The translations under genes and the position numbers were made by a program. A DNA stretch of 64,000 nt from Oceanisphaera marina (GTDB lineage Bacteria > Pseudomonadota > Gammaproteobacteria > Enterobacterales > Aeromonadaceae), in NCBI RefSeq assembly GCF_014643915.1, contig NZ_BMKE01000005.1, positions 43,123-107,122 of the forward strand, given 5' to 3'. Below are positions 38,314 to 47,185 of the stretch, piece after piece; positions within the stretch are counted from its first letter, which is position 1; every line of letters starts with the position of its first letter. Below the pieces are notes generated by a model. The model worked only from the letters and a program-made list of their open reading frames with translations, made no database searches and was not told the DNA's origin.

Positions 38314-39331
38314 GCCAACGACTCAGCACTATGAGAAATTAGTTGATAAAATTTCCAGCAGCTTTAGTCAAGGACAGTCCAAAACCATAAAGGCAATCAA
38401 TGCCGGTCTGGTGTCTACCTATTGGCAAATTGGCCAGCACATAGTGGAATTCGAACAACAAGGTCAGGCCAGTGCGGCATACGGCAAGCAGCTGCTGGCT
38501 AACCTGAGCCGTGATCTGAAACTCAAACATGGCAAAGGCTTCAGTGTCAGTAACTTACAACGGTTCCGACAGTTTTATCTGCTAAATCAAAATTATGCGA
38601 CAGTGTCGCACAATTTAAGCTGGTCACACTATGTAGAGCTGCTCAAGATAAGTGATGAAGCCGAACGCAGCTTCTATATCAAACAAACCCTAGCGGCCAA
38701 CTGGAGTGTTCGAGAGCTGCAGCGCCAAAAAGACAGCGGGCTGTTTCTTCGCCTTGCCGCCAGCAAAAATAAAGCAGAAATACTGGAGTTAGCTAATCGA
38801 AATGCCTTGATAACCAAGCCAGAAGACGTTCAACGTGACAGTTATGTCTTTGAGTTTCTCAATTTACCCGAACAAGAACACTACAGTGAGCGCGAGCTAG
38901 AGAGTGCCCTGTGCAGACATTTGGAACAGTTTTTGTTGGAGCTGGGTAAAGGCTTTACCTTTGTAGGGCGTCAGTATCGTATCACACTCAATAACACTCA
39001 TTACAAAGTAGATCTTGTTTTTTACCATCGTATACTACGTTGCTTTGTATTGATTGATTTAAAAATTAATGATGTAAAACATCATGATATTGGCCAAATG
39101 AACATGTACATGGGTTATTTTGCTGCGGAAGAAAACGTAGAGGGCGATAACCCACCCATTGGCATCATACTCAGCAAAGACAAAGATGAATTGCTGGTTG
39201 AATATGCTACCTATGGCATGGATGCCAGGCTTTTCGTGCAAAAATACCAGCTTTATTTACCTGATGAAGAAGAACTTCGCCGCGAAATAGAAGCCACTTT
39301 GGTTGAGCAGGAGCATAATCATGATCTCTAA
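38306..39331 (+). CDS. DUF1016 family PD-(D/E)XK nuclease-like protein
   Basis: A 341-aa protein of the YhcG/DUF1016 family. The N-terminal DUF1016_N region (about residues 10-150) has ISWSHYVELLKI-type signature (here LSWSHYVELLKI). The C-terminal nuclease-like domain carries Asp236 in KVDLVFYH and the D-x-K triad in LIDLK (251-253). It is inserted between hsdM and hsdS with AAGGAG before its ATG and overlaps hsdM by 8 bases. The base composition is visibly more AT-rich than hsdM, suggesting separate acquisition. The role in the system is unknown; a nuclease or recombination accessory is plausible. Confidence 0.85.
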   Translation: MSKPTTQHYEKLVDKISSSFSQGQSKTIKAINAGLVSTYWQIGQHIVEFEQQGQASAAYGKQLLANLSRDLKLKHGKGFSVSNLQRFRQFYLLNQNYATVSHNLSWSHYVELLKISDEAERSFYIKQTLAANWSVRELQRQKDSGLFLRLAASKNKAEILELANRNALITKPEDVQRDSYVFEFLNLPEQEHYSERELESALCRHLEQFLLELGKGFTFVGRQYRITLNNTHYKVDLVFYHRILRCFVLIDLKINDVKHHDIGQMNMYMGYFAAEENVEGDNPPIGIILSKDKDELLVEYATYGMDARLFVQKYQLYLPDEEELRREIEATLVEQEHNHDL

Positions 39332-39470
39332 AACCACGATAATCTACGCCGGTTTTTACTTTTTGCTATGCGAGCAGAAAAGTGGAATAGAAAAACATCA
39401 GAAGGAACTGGGGCAAGCCCTGCAAGCGCAGGGATGCGCAGGAGCGGCGGGTACCGGAGGTACAGAGTAA
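39321..39470 (+). CDS. Small 49-aa protein coupled to DUF1016 gene and hsdS
   Basis: A short frame not resembling any family I know: a hydrophobic N-terminus (TTIIYAGFYFLLC), a polar middle (KHQKELGQALQAQG) and a Gly/Ala-rich end. AGGAG at 39309-39313 lies 7 bases before the ATG. The ATG overlaps the end of the DUF1016 gene, and its stop overlaps the hsdS start (TAATG, 39468-39472). Such double coupling suggests it is translated. It could act only as a coupling leader for hsdS, or encode a small inhibitor or anchor. Confidence 0.55.
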   Translation: MISKTTIIYAGFYFLLCEQKSGIEKHQKELGQALQAQGCAGAAGTGGTE

Positions 39471-40717
39471 TGGTGCCGAATGGATGGAAACGAGTCCCAC
39501 TAGAAACCGTCGCGGAAGTTAGATCTGGGGTGGCCAAAGGTAAGTCAGGGTTAAAAGATCCGATTGCTGTGCCATATCTCAGAGTGGCTAATGTTCAAGA
39601 TGGGCATATTAACCTAGACGAAGTGAAGGAAATTGAAATAGAGCGGACCAAACTGGAACGTTATTCTCTCAAGTTTGGTGATGTTCTAATGAACGAAGGT
39701 GGAGATTTCGACAAATTAGGCCGTGGGGACGTTTGGTTAGGCCAAATAAGTCCATGCTTACACCAGAATCATGTATTTGCAGTAAGACCAAATCAGGAAA
39801 CACTGGATTCGTTTTTTCTCGCTGCTTTAGCTGCTAGTAATTACGGAAAGACGTACTTTCTGAGTTGTGCCAAACGCAGCACGAATTTGGCGAGCATAAA
39901 CTCTAAACAAATTAAAGAGTTCCCCGTACTCGTTCCACCACTCCCCGAACAAAAGAAAATCGCCCAGCTCCTGTCCACCTGGGACAAGGCGATCACCACC
40001 ACCGAGCATCTGATCGCCAACAGCCGGCAGCAGAAAAAAGCCCTGATGCAGCAACTGCTCACCGGCAAGCAGCGCCTGCTGTCTGATACGAGTGAAAGGT
40101 TTAGTGGGGAGTGGAAAGAAGGTAAGTTATCAGACCTGTGTACTATTAATCCAAAAAAACAAGGTTCTCCTATAGATGAAAAAGTATCTTTCATCCCGAT
40201 GGATGCTGTTTCTGAGGAAGCAAAGATCATTAGACAGGAAGAACGTGGTTATACCGAGGTAGAGAAAGGTTTTACCTCATTCAGAGATAATGATGTACTC
40301 ATCGCAAAAATAACACCTTGTTTTGAGAATGGAAAAGGTGGTTATGCTGAAAACCTGAAAAATGGAATCGGTTTTGGCAGCACTGAGTTTCATGTATTAC
40401 GGGCCAAAGATAATGTATGTAGCAGGTTTATTTACTATGTAACTAACACTAAGAATTTTAGGGTCCGTGGTGAAATAAACATGCAAGGCTCCGCAGGCCA
40501 AAAGCGTGTTACAAAAGACTACTTGAGCCTGTACAGCATAAAATATCCGCCCAGCCTTGAAGAACAACAAAAAATCACCACCGTGCTCTCCGCCGCCGAT
40601 AAGGAACTCGAGATTCTGCAACAAAAGCTGTCCGCCCTGAAGCAGGAGAAAAAGGCACTGATGCAGCAGTTGCTGACCGGAAAACGGCGGGTTAGTGTCG
40701 AGCACAACGCGGCTTAA
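39470..40717 (+). CDS. hsdS: Type I restriction-modification specificity subunit HsdS
   Basis: A 415-aa DNA-recognition subunit. Two target recognition domains (about residues 1-165 and 205-370) are each followed by a conserved helix ending in KALMQQLLTGK (residues 190-200 and 395-405; DNA 40037-40069 and 40652-40684). The ATG at 39470 is chosen because GGAGG lies 9 bases upstream and the 34 codons before it are the frame of no known HsdS. The recognition domains are more AT-rich than the conserved helices, typical of domain exchange. It sets the sequence methylated and cut by HsdM/HsdR. Confidence 0.95.
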   Translation: MVPNGWKRVPLETVAEVRSGVAKGKSGLKDPIAVPYLRVANVQDGHINLDEVKEIEIERTKLERYSLKFGDVLMNEGGDFDKLGRGDVWLGQISPCLHQNHVFAVRPNQETLDSFFLAALAASNYGKTYFLSCAKRSTNLASINSKQIKEFPVLVPPLPEQKKIAQLLSTWDKAITTTEHLIANSRQQKKALMQQLLTGKQRLLSDTSERFSGEWKEGKLSDLCTINPKKQGSPIDEKVSFIPMDAVSEEAKIIRQEERGYTEVEKGFTSFRDNDVLIAKITPCFENGKGGYAENLKNGIGFGSTEFHVLRAKDNVCSRFIYYVTNTKNFRVRGEINMQGSAGQKRVTKDYLSLYSIKYPPSLEEQQKITTVLSAADKELEILQQKLSALKQEKKALMQQLLTGKRRVSVEHNAA

Positions 40718-40728
40718 AGGGTAACAGC

Positions 40729-41937
40729 ATGGAAATCAAACAGTTCCGGTTAAGGCACCTGGGGCGATTCGAGTCACTGAACGTCCCTCTGGCCCCTACC
40801 CCCGAGGTGCGTTCCAATGTGACCGTGCTCATCGGTAACAATGGCGCGGGTAAAACGTCCATCCTCAAGGCGCTGGCCACTTCCTTGAGCTGGTTCGTGG
40901 CCCGTCTGCGTAGCGAAAAAGGCAGCGGCAGCCCGATACCCGAAGAAGTGATCCTCAATGGCGCTACCTCGGCGGCCATCGATATAGAAGTTGTCGACGA
41001 GCAAGGCCAATCCGCCAACCCGAATGCGGATGAAAGCGATGCCTTGTATCAGTGGACGCTGGCCAGAACCCACAAGGGTAAAAAAGGACAACATGTCAGC
41101 CAGCTTCAGGATGCCACCCGACTGGCCGACCACTACCGCAACGAACTGACGGCCAACGAACAGGGCAGCTTGCCGCTGATCGCCTTCTATCCGGTAGAGC
41201 GGGTGGTGCTGGATATTCCGCTCAAGATAAAGGAAAAACATACCTTTCTTCAGCTCGACGGCTACGACAATGCCCTCAATCGCGGGGTGGATTTTCGCCG
41301 CTTTTTCGAATGGTTCCGCGAGCGTGAAGACAGCGAAAACGAGTCGGGGATTTCCGCCGACATGCTGGGAAAGTTGCTGGAAACGGTCGGCAAAGACAGC
41401 GAGCTGTGGGAAAAACTGCAACAACTGAGCGCCTCCTCCCGCGATCGTCAGCTGACGGCGGTGCGCACCGCCATCAGTAACTTCATGCCCGGTTTCAGCA
41501 ACCTTCAGGTACGCCGCAAGCCCCGGCTGTACATGTCCATCGACAAGGACGGTGAAACCCTCAATGTGCTGCAATTGTCACAAGGCGAAAAGTCCCTGAT
41601 GGCACTGGTGGGAGATATAGCTCGGCGACTGGCCATGATGAACCCGGGCCTGGCCAACCCGCTGGCAGGTGACGGCGTGGTACTGATTGACGAAGTAGAC
41701 ATGCACCTGCACCCAACCTGGCAACGCAGCATTATTTCGCGTCTGACCACAACCTTTCCCAACTGCCAGTTTGTGCTCACCACCCATTCGCCGCTGGTGA
41801 TCAGCGACGTTAAAGAAGTGCTGGTCTACTCGCTGGATAACGCCGAATTGTCGCAGGTACCGTCCCAGTACGGCCAGGATGCCAACAGCGTCCTGCTGGA
41901 GGTGATGGACACCCATATACAAGTGAGCTTGGTATAA
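40729..41937 (+). CDS. AAA-family ATPase of OLD/Rlo type in the type I locus
   Basis: A 402-aa SMC/ABC-like ATPase: Walker A GNNGAGKTS near residue 37, signature LSQGEKSLMAL near 282, Walker B VVLIDEVDMHLHP near 323 and the switch TTHSPLVIS near 353. This architecture is seen in RloA-like and retron- or Septu-associated ATPases. No HNH (PtuB-like) or TOPRIM partner is next to it. It starts 11 bp after hsdS, so it belongs to the same unit. A DNA-end or invasion sensor is plausible. A 21-bp tandem repeat overlaps its stop codon. Confidence 0.85.
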   Translation: MEIKQFRLRHLGRFESLNVPLAPTPEVRSNVTVLIGNNGAGKTSILKALATSLSWFVARLRSEKGSGSPIPEEVILNGATSAAIDIEVVDEQGQSANPNADESDALYQWTLARTHKGKKGQHVSQLQDATRLADHYRNELTANEQGSLPLIAFYPVERVVLDIPLKIKEKHTFLQLDGYDNALNRGVDFRRFFEWFREREDSENESGISADMLGKLLETVGKDSELWEKLQQLSASSRDRQLTAVRTAISNFMPGFSNLQVRRKPRLYMSIDKDGETLNVLQLSQGEKSLMALVGDIARRLAMMNPGLANPLAGDGVVLIDEVDMHLHPTWQRSIISRLTTTFPNCQFVLTTHSPLVISDVKEVLVYSLDNAELSQVPSQYGQDANSVLLEVMDTHIQVSLV

Positions 41938-42028
41938 ATACGAGTAACCTACGGCAGAATAGGAGTGAGCTTGGTATAAATACGAGTGAGCTTAACCGCA
42001 AATACCAATGAGCTACCCGGCGATGACC
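41922..42028. repeat. Degenerate 21-22 bp tandem repeat, five units
   Basis: Units start at 41922, 41943, 41964, 41985 and 42007. Units 1 and 3 are identical (AGTGAGCTTGGTATAAATAC plus G). Units 2, 4 and 5 are diverged but keep the A-G-T/A-x-A-x-C-T start. The first unit carries the stop codon of the ATPase, the rest lie in the gap before hsdR. Extra units would not change the ATPase product but could change spacing to hsdR. Confidence 0.75.
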
Positions 42029-42090
42029 GGTAGCCACAATACAGCAGCGGCCATAACCGCCCGGCTGAGAGCACAGGGAATAATAATAAT

Positions 42091-45000
42091 ATGAAGCATG
42101 CACCCAAATTTCAGGAAGAATACAGTGCCAAAATCCCGGCGCTGGCGCTGTTGACCCACCTGGGTTGGTCGTTTCTCTCGCCCGAACAGGCGCTGGCCGC
42201 CCGGGGTGGCAAGCAGGATCAGGTGGTGCTGCGGGGCGTGCTGCGCGAAGAGCTTGAAAAGCGCCGTTTTACCTTTGCCGGTAGCAAGCAACCGCTGTCA
42301 GACACCGCGATAGACAAGCTGATTGCCGAGGTATGCAGCCCGGCCCTCAACGAAGGTCTGCTGCTGGCCAACGAGCGGCTCTACAATCATCTGCTGTTCG
42401 GCATTTCCGTCACCGAATTTGTCGATGGCAAAAAAGCCAACCCCACAGTGGCGCTCATCGATTGGCACAACCCGGCCAATAACCGGTTTCATTTTACCGA
42501 AGAGTTTAGCGTTACCCGCTCCGGTGGCTTAGAGGCGCGGCGCCCGGATATCGTCTGTTTCGTCAATGGTATTCCCCTGGTGGTGATCGAGGCCAAACGG
42601 CCCGATGGCCATGTCAATAAAGGCCCGACGGTTGAGGAAGGTATTTCCCAGAGCCTGCGCAACCAGCGGCCGGATGAAATTCCTCATTTGTTCGCCTACA
42701 GCCAGTTGTTGCTGTCGATCAACGGTCATGAAGGCCGTTACGGTACCTGTGGCACCCCTGCCCGCTTTTGGGCCGCCTGGCGGGAAGAAGATATTCTTGA
42801 GCCCGAAATGCTGGCCATCAAGAACAGAAAGCTGAGTCAAGCGCAGCGCTCAACGCTGTTTAGCCATAGATCCGCCAAGGATCTGGACTGGTATCAAAGC
42901 CTGGTGGCGGGCGGCGAGCTGGCGCTGACCGGGCAAGACAAGCTGCTGATCAGTTTGCTTTCCCCTGCCCGACTGCTGGAAATGACTCGCCTTTTTACCC
43001 TGTTCGATAAGAAAGCCGGCAAAATAGTGGCCCGTTATCAGCAGGTATTCGGCATCAAGCGGCTGCTTGAGCGCATCAATACCCGGGGCCCTATTGATAA
43101 CCGTGAAGGCGGCGTTATCTGGCACACCACCGGCTCCGGCAAGTCGTTCACCATGGTATTTTTGAGCAAGGCGATGATCTTGCACCACAGCCTCAAGGCC
43201 TGCCGCATTGTAGTGGTCACCGACCGGGTCGACCTGGAAACCCAGCTCAGCAATACCTTTGCCTCCGGCGGTGAGCTGGCGGGTAAAAAAGACAAGGCCG
43301 CCGCCATGGCCACCTCGGGCAAGCGGCTGGCCGAGCAAATCGGCCAGGGAACAGAACGTATTATTTTTTCGCTGATCCAGAAGTTCAACAGCGCCACTCA
43401 ATACTCCGAATGCCAAAACGACAGCGCCGATATGATAGTGCTGATCGATGAAGGCCACCGCAGCCAGGGCGGCGAAAACCATATTCGTATGCGCCAGGCG
43501 CTGCCCAGGGCCGCCTTTGTGGCTTTTACCGGCACGCCCTTGCTGCAAGACGACAAAACCACCAACAAGTTCGGCCCCATTGTGCATGCCTACACCATGC
43601 AGCGCGCGGTAGAAGATAAAGCGGTCACGCCGCTGTTGTATGAAGAACGCATTCCGGACCTCGATGTAAACGAACGGGCCATCGACAGCTGGTTCGATCG
43701 CATCACCCAGGCGCTGACCGACGAACAGAAAGCCGATCTCAAGCGCAAGTTCGCCAAAAAAGGTCAGCTTTACGGCACCGATAACCGAATTCAGCTGATA
43801 GCGCTGGATATCGCCCATCACTTCGACAACAACATTGTTGAGGGTCTGAAAGGCCAGTTGGCCTGCGACAGCAAGGCGTCGGCCATCAAGTACAAGCAAT
43901 ATCTGGATGAAGCCGGGCTGTTTGACAGTGCCGTGGTGATCAGTGCGCCCGATACCCGTGAAGGCAATACCGCCGTAGATAATTCCGCCATGCCCGAGGT
44001 GACGAAATGGTGGAAGGACAACGTGGGCAATCAGGATGAACAGGACTACACCAAAGCCATTATCGAGCGGTTCGACAAAGACGACTCACTCAAGCTGTTG
44101 ATTGTGGTGGACAAGCTGCTCACCGGCTTTGATGAGCCAAAAAACACCGTGCTTTATATCGACAAGCCGCTGAAAGAACACAATCTGATCCAGGCGATTG
44201 CGCGGGTCAACCGCCTGCATCCCGACAAGCAATTCGGCCTGCTGATCGACTATCGCGGCATTCTGGCCGAGCTGGATACCACCATTGGTAAATATCAGGA
44301 TTTGGCCTCTCGCACCCAGGGCGGTTACGACATCGATGATATCGACGGTCTCTACAACCCGATGAGCACGGAATACAAACGGCTACCGCTGCTCTACAGT
44401 ACCCTGTGGGCTATTTTTGCCGAGGTCAAAAACAAGAACGACATCGAGCAATTGCGCCAGGTGCTGGTGCCTCGGCTTGAAACGCGTAATGGGGAGCCCT
44501 CGGCCGGTGGTAATAAAGAGCCTTCAGCCGGTAGTAATATAGAGATGGTGGATGTAAACCTGAAACGCCGGGAAGATTTTTACGAAGCCTTGAGCGAGTT
44601 TACCAGCTGCCTGAAAGTGGCGCTGCAATCCGCCAGTTTCTTTGAAGACAGTAGCTTCAGTGAAGACGACCGTCGTCATTACAAGGAAACCGTCAAGCAA
44701 CTGTCCAGTCTGCGGCAGCTGGTCAAACAGGATGCCGGTGAAAGCATTGATTACGACACCTATGCGGATGAGGTGAAGAAGCTGCTGAACAAGCATGTGG
44801 TCGGGGTTGAGATCAAAGACGCTCAGGGCGCCTACGAAGTGGGCAACATGGGCCAGCAGCAGCCGGAACAGTGGAACGACGACAAGACCCGTAACGAAAC
44901 GGATATCATCAAAACCCGGGTGACCCGGATGATTGAGCAAGAGCTGCGTGATGATCCCTACGCCCAGCAAGCCTTCTCCAAACTGCTGCTGCAAGCCATA

Positions 45001-45414
45001 GAAGAGGCCGAAAAGCTGTTCGATCACCCGCTCAAGCAGTACCTGATGTTTCATGATTTCGAGCAACAGGTAAAACAGCGCCATCTGGACGAGTTGCCCA
45101 ACGCCTTTGCCGGGCACCCTCATGCTCAGGCCTACTTTGGCTTGTTCAAGCAGCATTTGCCCGAGGTGTTCACTCTGGTAGACGAGCAGGTACAGGACAA
45201 ATGGGTTGGGCTTGCCTTCACTCTGGATGACGCCGTGAGTGCCGCCGTGGCGGAAAACTCCATCAATCCGCAGAATATCGAGGCCGAGATCCGCAAGCAG
45301 CTGTTACCGCTGATGTTCAAAGAGTGCAAAGCCATCGGCGGTGGTATGAACCAAGCCAGGAATATTGTGGAAGCCGTGGTGCAAATCACCCGCGTTGGGC
45401 GAAGTGGCGTTTAA
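42091..45414 (+). CDS. hsdR: Type I restriction endonuclease/translocase subunit HsdR
   Basis: The 1107-aa motor and nuclease subunit. The N-terminal PD-(D/E)XK nuclease has RRPDIV (about residue 150) and VIEAKRP (about 165). The superfamily 2 motor has Walker A HTTGSGKS (345-352), DEGHRSQ (about 453) and FTGTPL (about 485), then a second RecA-like domain with TGFDEP and QAIARVNR. A linker at about 800-815 holds two 8-residue NxEPSAG repeats. Its own leader of 153 bp separates it from the ATPase. Confidence 0.95.
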   Translation: MKHAPKFQEEYSAKIPALALLTHLGWSFLSPEQALAARGGKQDQVVLRGVLREELEKRRFTFAGSKQPLSDTAIDKLIAEVCSPALNEGLLLANERLYNHLLFGISVTEFVDGKKANPTVALIDWHNPANNRFHFTEEFSVTRSGGLEARRPDIVCFVNGIPLVVIEAKRPDGHVNKGPTVEEGISQSLRNQRPDEIPHLFAYSQLLLSINGHEGRYGTCGTPARFWAAWREEDILEPEMLAIKNRKLSQAQRSTLFSHRSAKDLDWYQSLVAGGELALTGQDKLLISLLSPARLLEMTRLFTLFDKKAGKIVARYQQVFGIKRLLERINTRGPIDNREGGVIWHTTGSGKSFTMVFLSKAMILHHSLKACRIVVVTDRVDLETQLSNTFASGGELAGKKDKAAAMATSGKRLAEQIGQGTERIIFSLIQKFNSATQYSECQNDSADMIVLIDEGHRSQGGENHIRMRQALPRAAFVAFTGTPLLQDDKTTNKFGPIVHAYTMQRAVEDKAVTPLLYEERIPDLDVNERAIDSWFDRITQALTDEQKADLKRKFAKKGQLYGTDNRIQLIALDIAHHFDNNIVEGLKGQLACDSKASAIKYKQYLDEAGLFDSAVVISAPDTREGNTAVDNSAMPEVTKWWKDNVGNQDEQDYTKAIIERFDKDDSLKLLIVVDKLLTGFDEPKNTVLYIDKPLKEHNLIQAIARVNRLHPDKQFGLLIDYRGILAELDTTIGKYQDLASRTQGGYDIDDIDGLYNPMSTEYKRLPLLYSTLWAIFAEVKNKNDIEQLRQVLVPRLETRNGEPSAGGNKEPSAGSNIEMVDVNLKRREDFYEALSEFTSCLKVALQSASFFEDSSFSEDDRRHYKETVKQLSSLRQLVKQDAGESIDYDTYADEVKKLLNKHVVGVEIKDAQGAYEVGNMGQQQPEQWNDDKTRNETDIIKTRVTRMIEQELRDDPYAQQAFSKLLLQAIEEAEKLFDHPLKQYLMFHDFEQQVKQRHLDELPNAFAGHPHAQAYFGLFKQHLPEVFTLVDEQVQDKWVGLAFTLDDAVSAAVAENSINPQNIEAEIRKQLLPLMFKECKAIGGGMNQARNIVEAVVQITRVGRSGV
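42756..42763 (-). promoter_or_regulatory. KOPS-like octamer right of dif
   Basis: CCCTGCCC on the plus strand is GGGCAGGG on the minus strand, pointing back toward dif. Other copies right of dif lie at 42963, 47995 and 55617. Confidence 0.5.
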
Positions 45415-45415
45415 G

Positions 45416-46183
45416 ATGATGAGTGTTGCCATTGCCCTACCCGATTCGCCGCCCGCGCCCGGCACCCTGTGTTTTTATTATGGTGATGAGCGGATTTGTG
45501 TTGAACGCAGTCACCGTCAGAGCAAGGTAGATCGGGTACTGATCAAGGTGCAGCCGGATTGCCGGGTGCTGGTGCAGGCGCCAGTGCATGCCAGCGATGA
45601 AGACGTCTTGCAAGCGGTGAAAAAACGGGCCCGCTGGATCTATCAGCAGCTCAGGGAGTTTCGCGCCCAACAGGAGCATGTGACCCAGCGACGCTATATC
45701 AGTGGTGAAAGCCATTACTACCAGGGCAAGCAGTATCAACTGAAAGTCATCGCTTCGCCTGAGCATAAACAAGGGGTTAAATTGCTGCGTGGTAGCCTGG
45801 AAGTGTCGGTTCGCGAGCAAAACCCCGATAAAGTGCAGGCCTTGCTGAATGACTGGTACCGGCACAAGGCCAGGGATGTATTTGCCCGCAGGCTGGACGT
45901 CATGCTGGATCAGGCATTATGGGTAACAGGCCGCCCGCCCATTCGTATTCTTACCATGCAAACCCAGTGGGGAAGCTGCTCACCTCAGGGGCGGCTAACA
46001 CTCAATCCACATTTGGTAAAAGCACCTCGTGAATGTGTTGATTACGTGATTTTGCACGAGCTGTGTCACATTGCCGAGCATAATCACAGTGAACGGTTTT
46101 ATCGATTACTCAAGCAAGTCATGCCCCACTATGAAGCCGTAAAAACCAGGCTGGATGCTATGGTTGGCAAGATCCTGACGTAG
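45416..46183 (+). CDS. YgjP-like metallopeptidase (DUF45/M48-type)
   Basis: A 255-aa protein with the zinc motif HELCH (residues 214-218) followed by HNHSERFY and upstream QWGSCS, the hallmark of the YgjP/DUF45 family. It starts one base after the hsdR stop (ATG at 45416 or 45419) and is probably translated by coupling. Such peptidases are often the last gene of type I restriction loci; the substrate is unknown. The longer frame starting inside hsdR is not supported. Confidence 0.9.
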   Translation: MMSVAIALPDSPPAPGTLCFYYGDERICVERSHRQSKVDRVLIKVQPDCRVLVQAPVHASDEDVLQAVKKRARWIYQQLREFRAQQEHVTQRRYISGESHYYQGKQYQLKVIASPEHKQGVKLLRGSLEVSVREQNPDKVQALLNDWYRHKARDVFARRLDVMLDQALWVTGRPPIRILTMQTQWGSCSPQGRLTLNPHLVKAPRECVDYVILHELCHIAEHNHSERFYRLLKQVMPHYEAVKTRLDAMVGKILT

Positions 46184-46282
46184 CTACCTACTATAGGTAA
46201 GCCAAAGATATGTTACAGAGGAACACTTTTATAATATGAGTAAGTAGTTCTTACATGTCGATTTAACTCAGTTTTAAAATTG

Positions 46283-46296
46283 GTATGTTGGCATAA
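46283..46296 (+). promoter_or_regulatory. Shared 14-bp motif upstream of trhA
   Basis: GTATGTTGGCATAA occurs here about 85 bp before trhA and again at 47066-47079, 107 bp before the thiamine-binding-type gene. Preceding A-rich bases are also alike. It may be a common promoter or operator. Confidence 0.45.
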
Positions 46297-46379
46297 CTTT
46301 ATTGTCATGGCTTGCCTCTTGATCCCACGCCACGGATATGACGTAAATAGCGCATGGCTCACCGTTCAGGAGGCTGTTC

Positions 46380-47033
46380 ATGTTTCATCGCAAGGGATAC
46401 TCCCGCCACCAGACCCGGGCGGAAGAAACCGCCAATGCCATCAGTCACGCAGTCGCCTTTGTTGCCGGCGTAATCGGCACCCCCTTGCTGGTGCATAGGG
46501 CTTATATTACGGGCGATGCCTTCTTTATCGCCGGCGCCAGCCTGTTTGCCGCCAGTATTCTCTTCCTGTATCTCACTTCTGCCCTGTATCACGGTTTGCC
46601 GGTGGGCAAGGCCAAACATGCTTTTCGGGTGCTGGAGCACTGCGCCATTTTCATTCTTATTGCCGGCACCTACACTCCCCTGCTGCTGGGTGCTCTGAAC
46701 GGCGCCTGGGGTTGGAGTTTGTTTGGGGTGGTGTGGGCCCTGGCCTTGATGGGCGTCTTGCTGAAGATTTTCGCGCAGCATTTGCCGATGGCCTTTTCAA
46801 CTACCCTGTATCTGCTGATGGGCTGGGTGATCCTGATTGCCTTCAAGCCGCTGCTGGCCGCCATGCCGCTGCCCGGCATTTACTGGCTGGTGGCCGGCGG
46901 CATCAGTTATACCCTAGGGGTGGTGTTTTTTGTATTCGACGATCACCTGCCCTTTGGTCACTTTATCTGGCATTTATGGGTGATGGTCGGCACCAGTTGC
47001 CATTACGTTGCCGTGTATGGGTATGGCGCCTGA
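46380..47033 (+). CDS. trhA: Hemolysin III family (PAQR-like) membrane protein
   Basis: A 217-aa inner-membrane protein with seven hydrophobic helices. It has the PAQR-family pattern SALYHG near residue 67, LEHCAIFILIAGTYTP near 90 and HFIWHLWVM near 199, whose Ser/His/Asp positions bind zinc in PAQR proteins. The E. coli homologue (YqfA/TrhA) affects membrane energetics. AGGAGG precedes the ATG. Confidence 0.92.
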   Translation: MFHRKGYSRHQTRAEETANAISHAVAFVAGVIGTPLLVHRAYITGDAFFIAGASLFAASILFLYLTSALYHGLPVGKAKHAFRVLEHCAIFILIAGTYTPLLLGALNGAWGWSLFGVVWALALMGVLLKIFAQHLPMAFSTTLYLLMGWVILIAFKPLLAAMPLPGIYWLVAGGISYTLGVVFFVFDDHLPFGHFIWHLWVMVGTSCHYVAVYGYGA

Positions 47034-47065
47034 ACTCGGCGCCAGCATAATAGTTAATTCAAAAT

Positions 47066-47079
47066 GTATGTTGGCATAA
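47066..47079 (+). promoter_or_regulatory. Shared 14-bp motif upstream of the MTH1187-type gene
   Basis: Exact second copy of GTATGTTGGCATAA (first at 46283). Confidence 0.45.
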
Positions 47080-47185
47080 TGCTTTGTTGGCAGACTGGCC
47101 CCTACATAGGGTATGACTGGCTCTTGTTACTGCGCCTACTCTGAGTTGAAGATGATGTCATTCTTCAAAAACAAGGAAAATGCTG

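Noticed and set aside
40729-41937. Septu or Gabija-type defence system
   Set aside because: The ATPase resembles PtuA-like proteins, but no HNH partner or TOPRIM/UvrD neighbour is present, so no named system is claimed.
33192-46183. Prophage or integrative element from the recombinase to the restriction genes
   Set aside because: No structural, replication or conjugation genes and no second dif-like or long direct repeat boundary was found.
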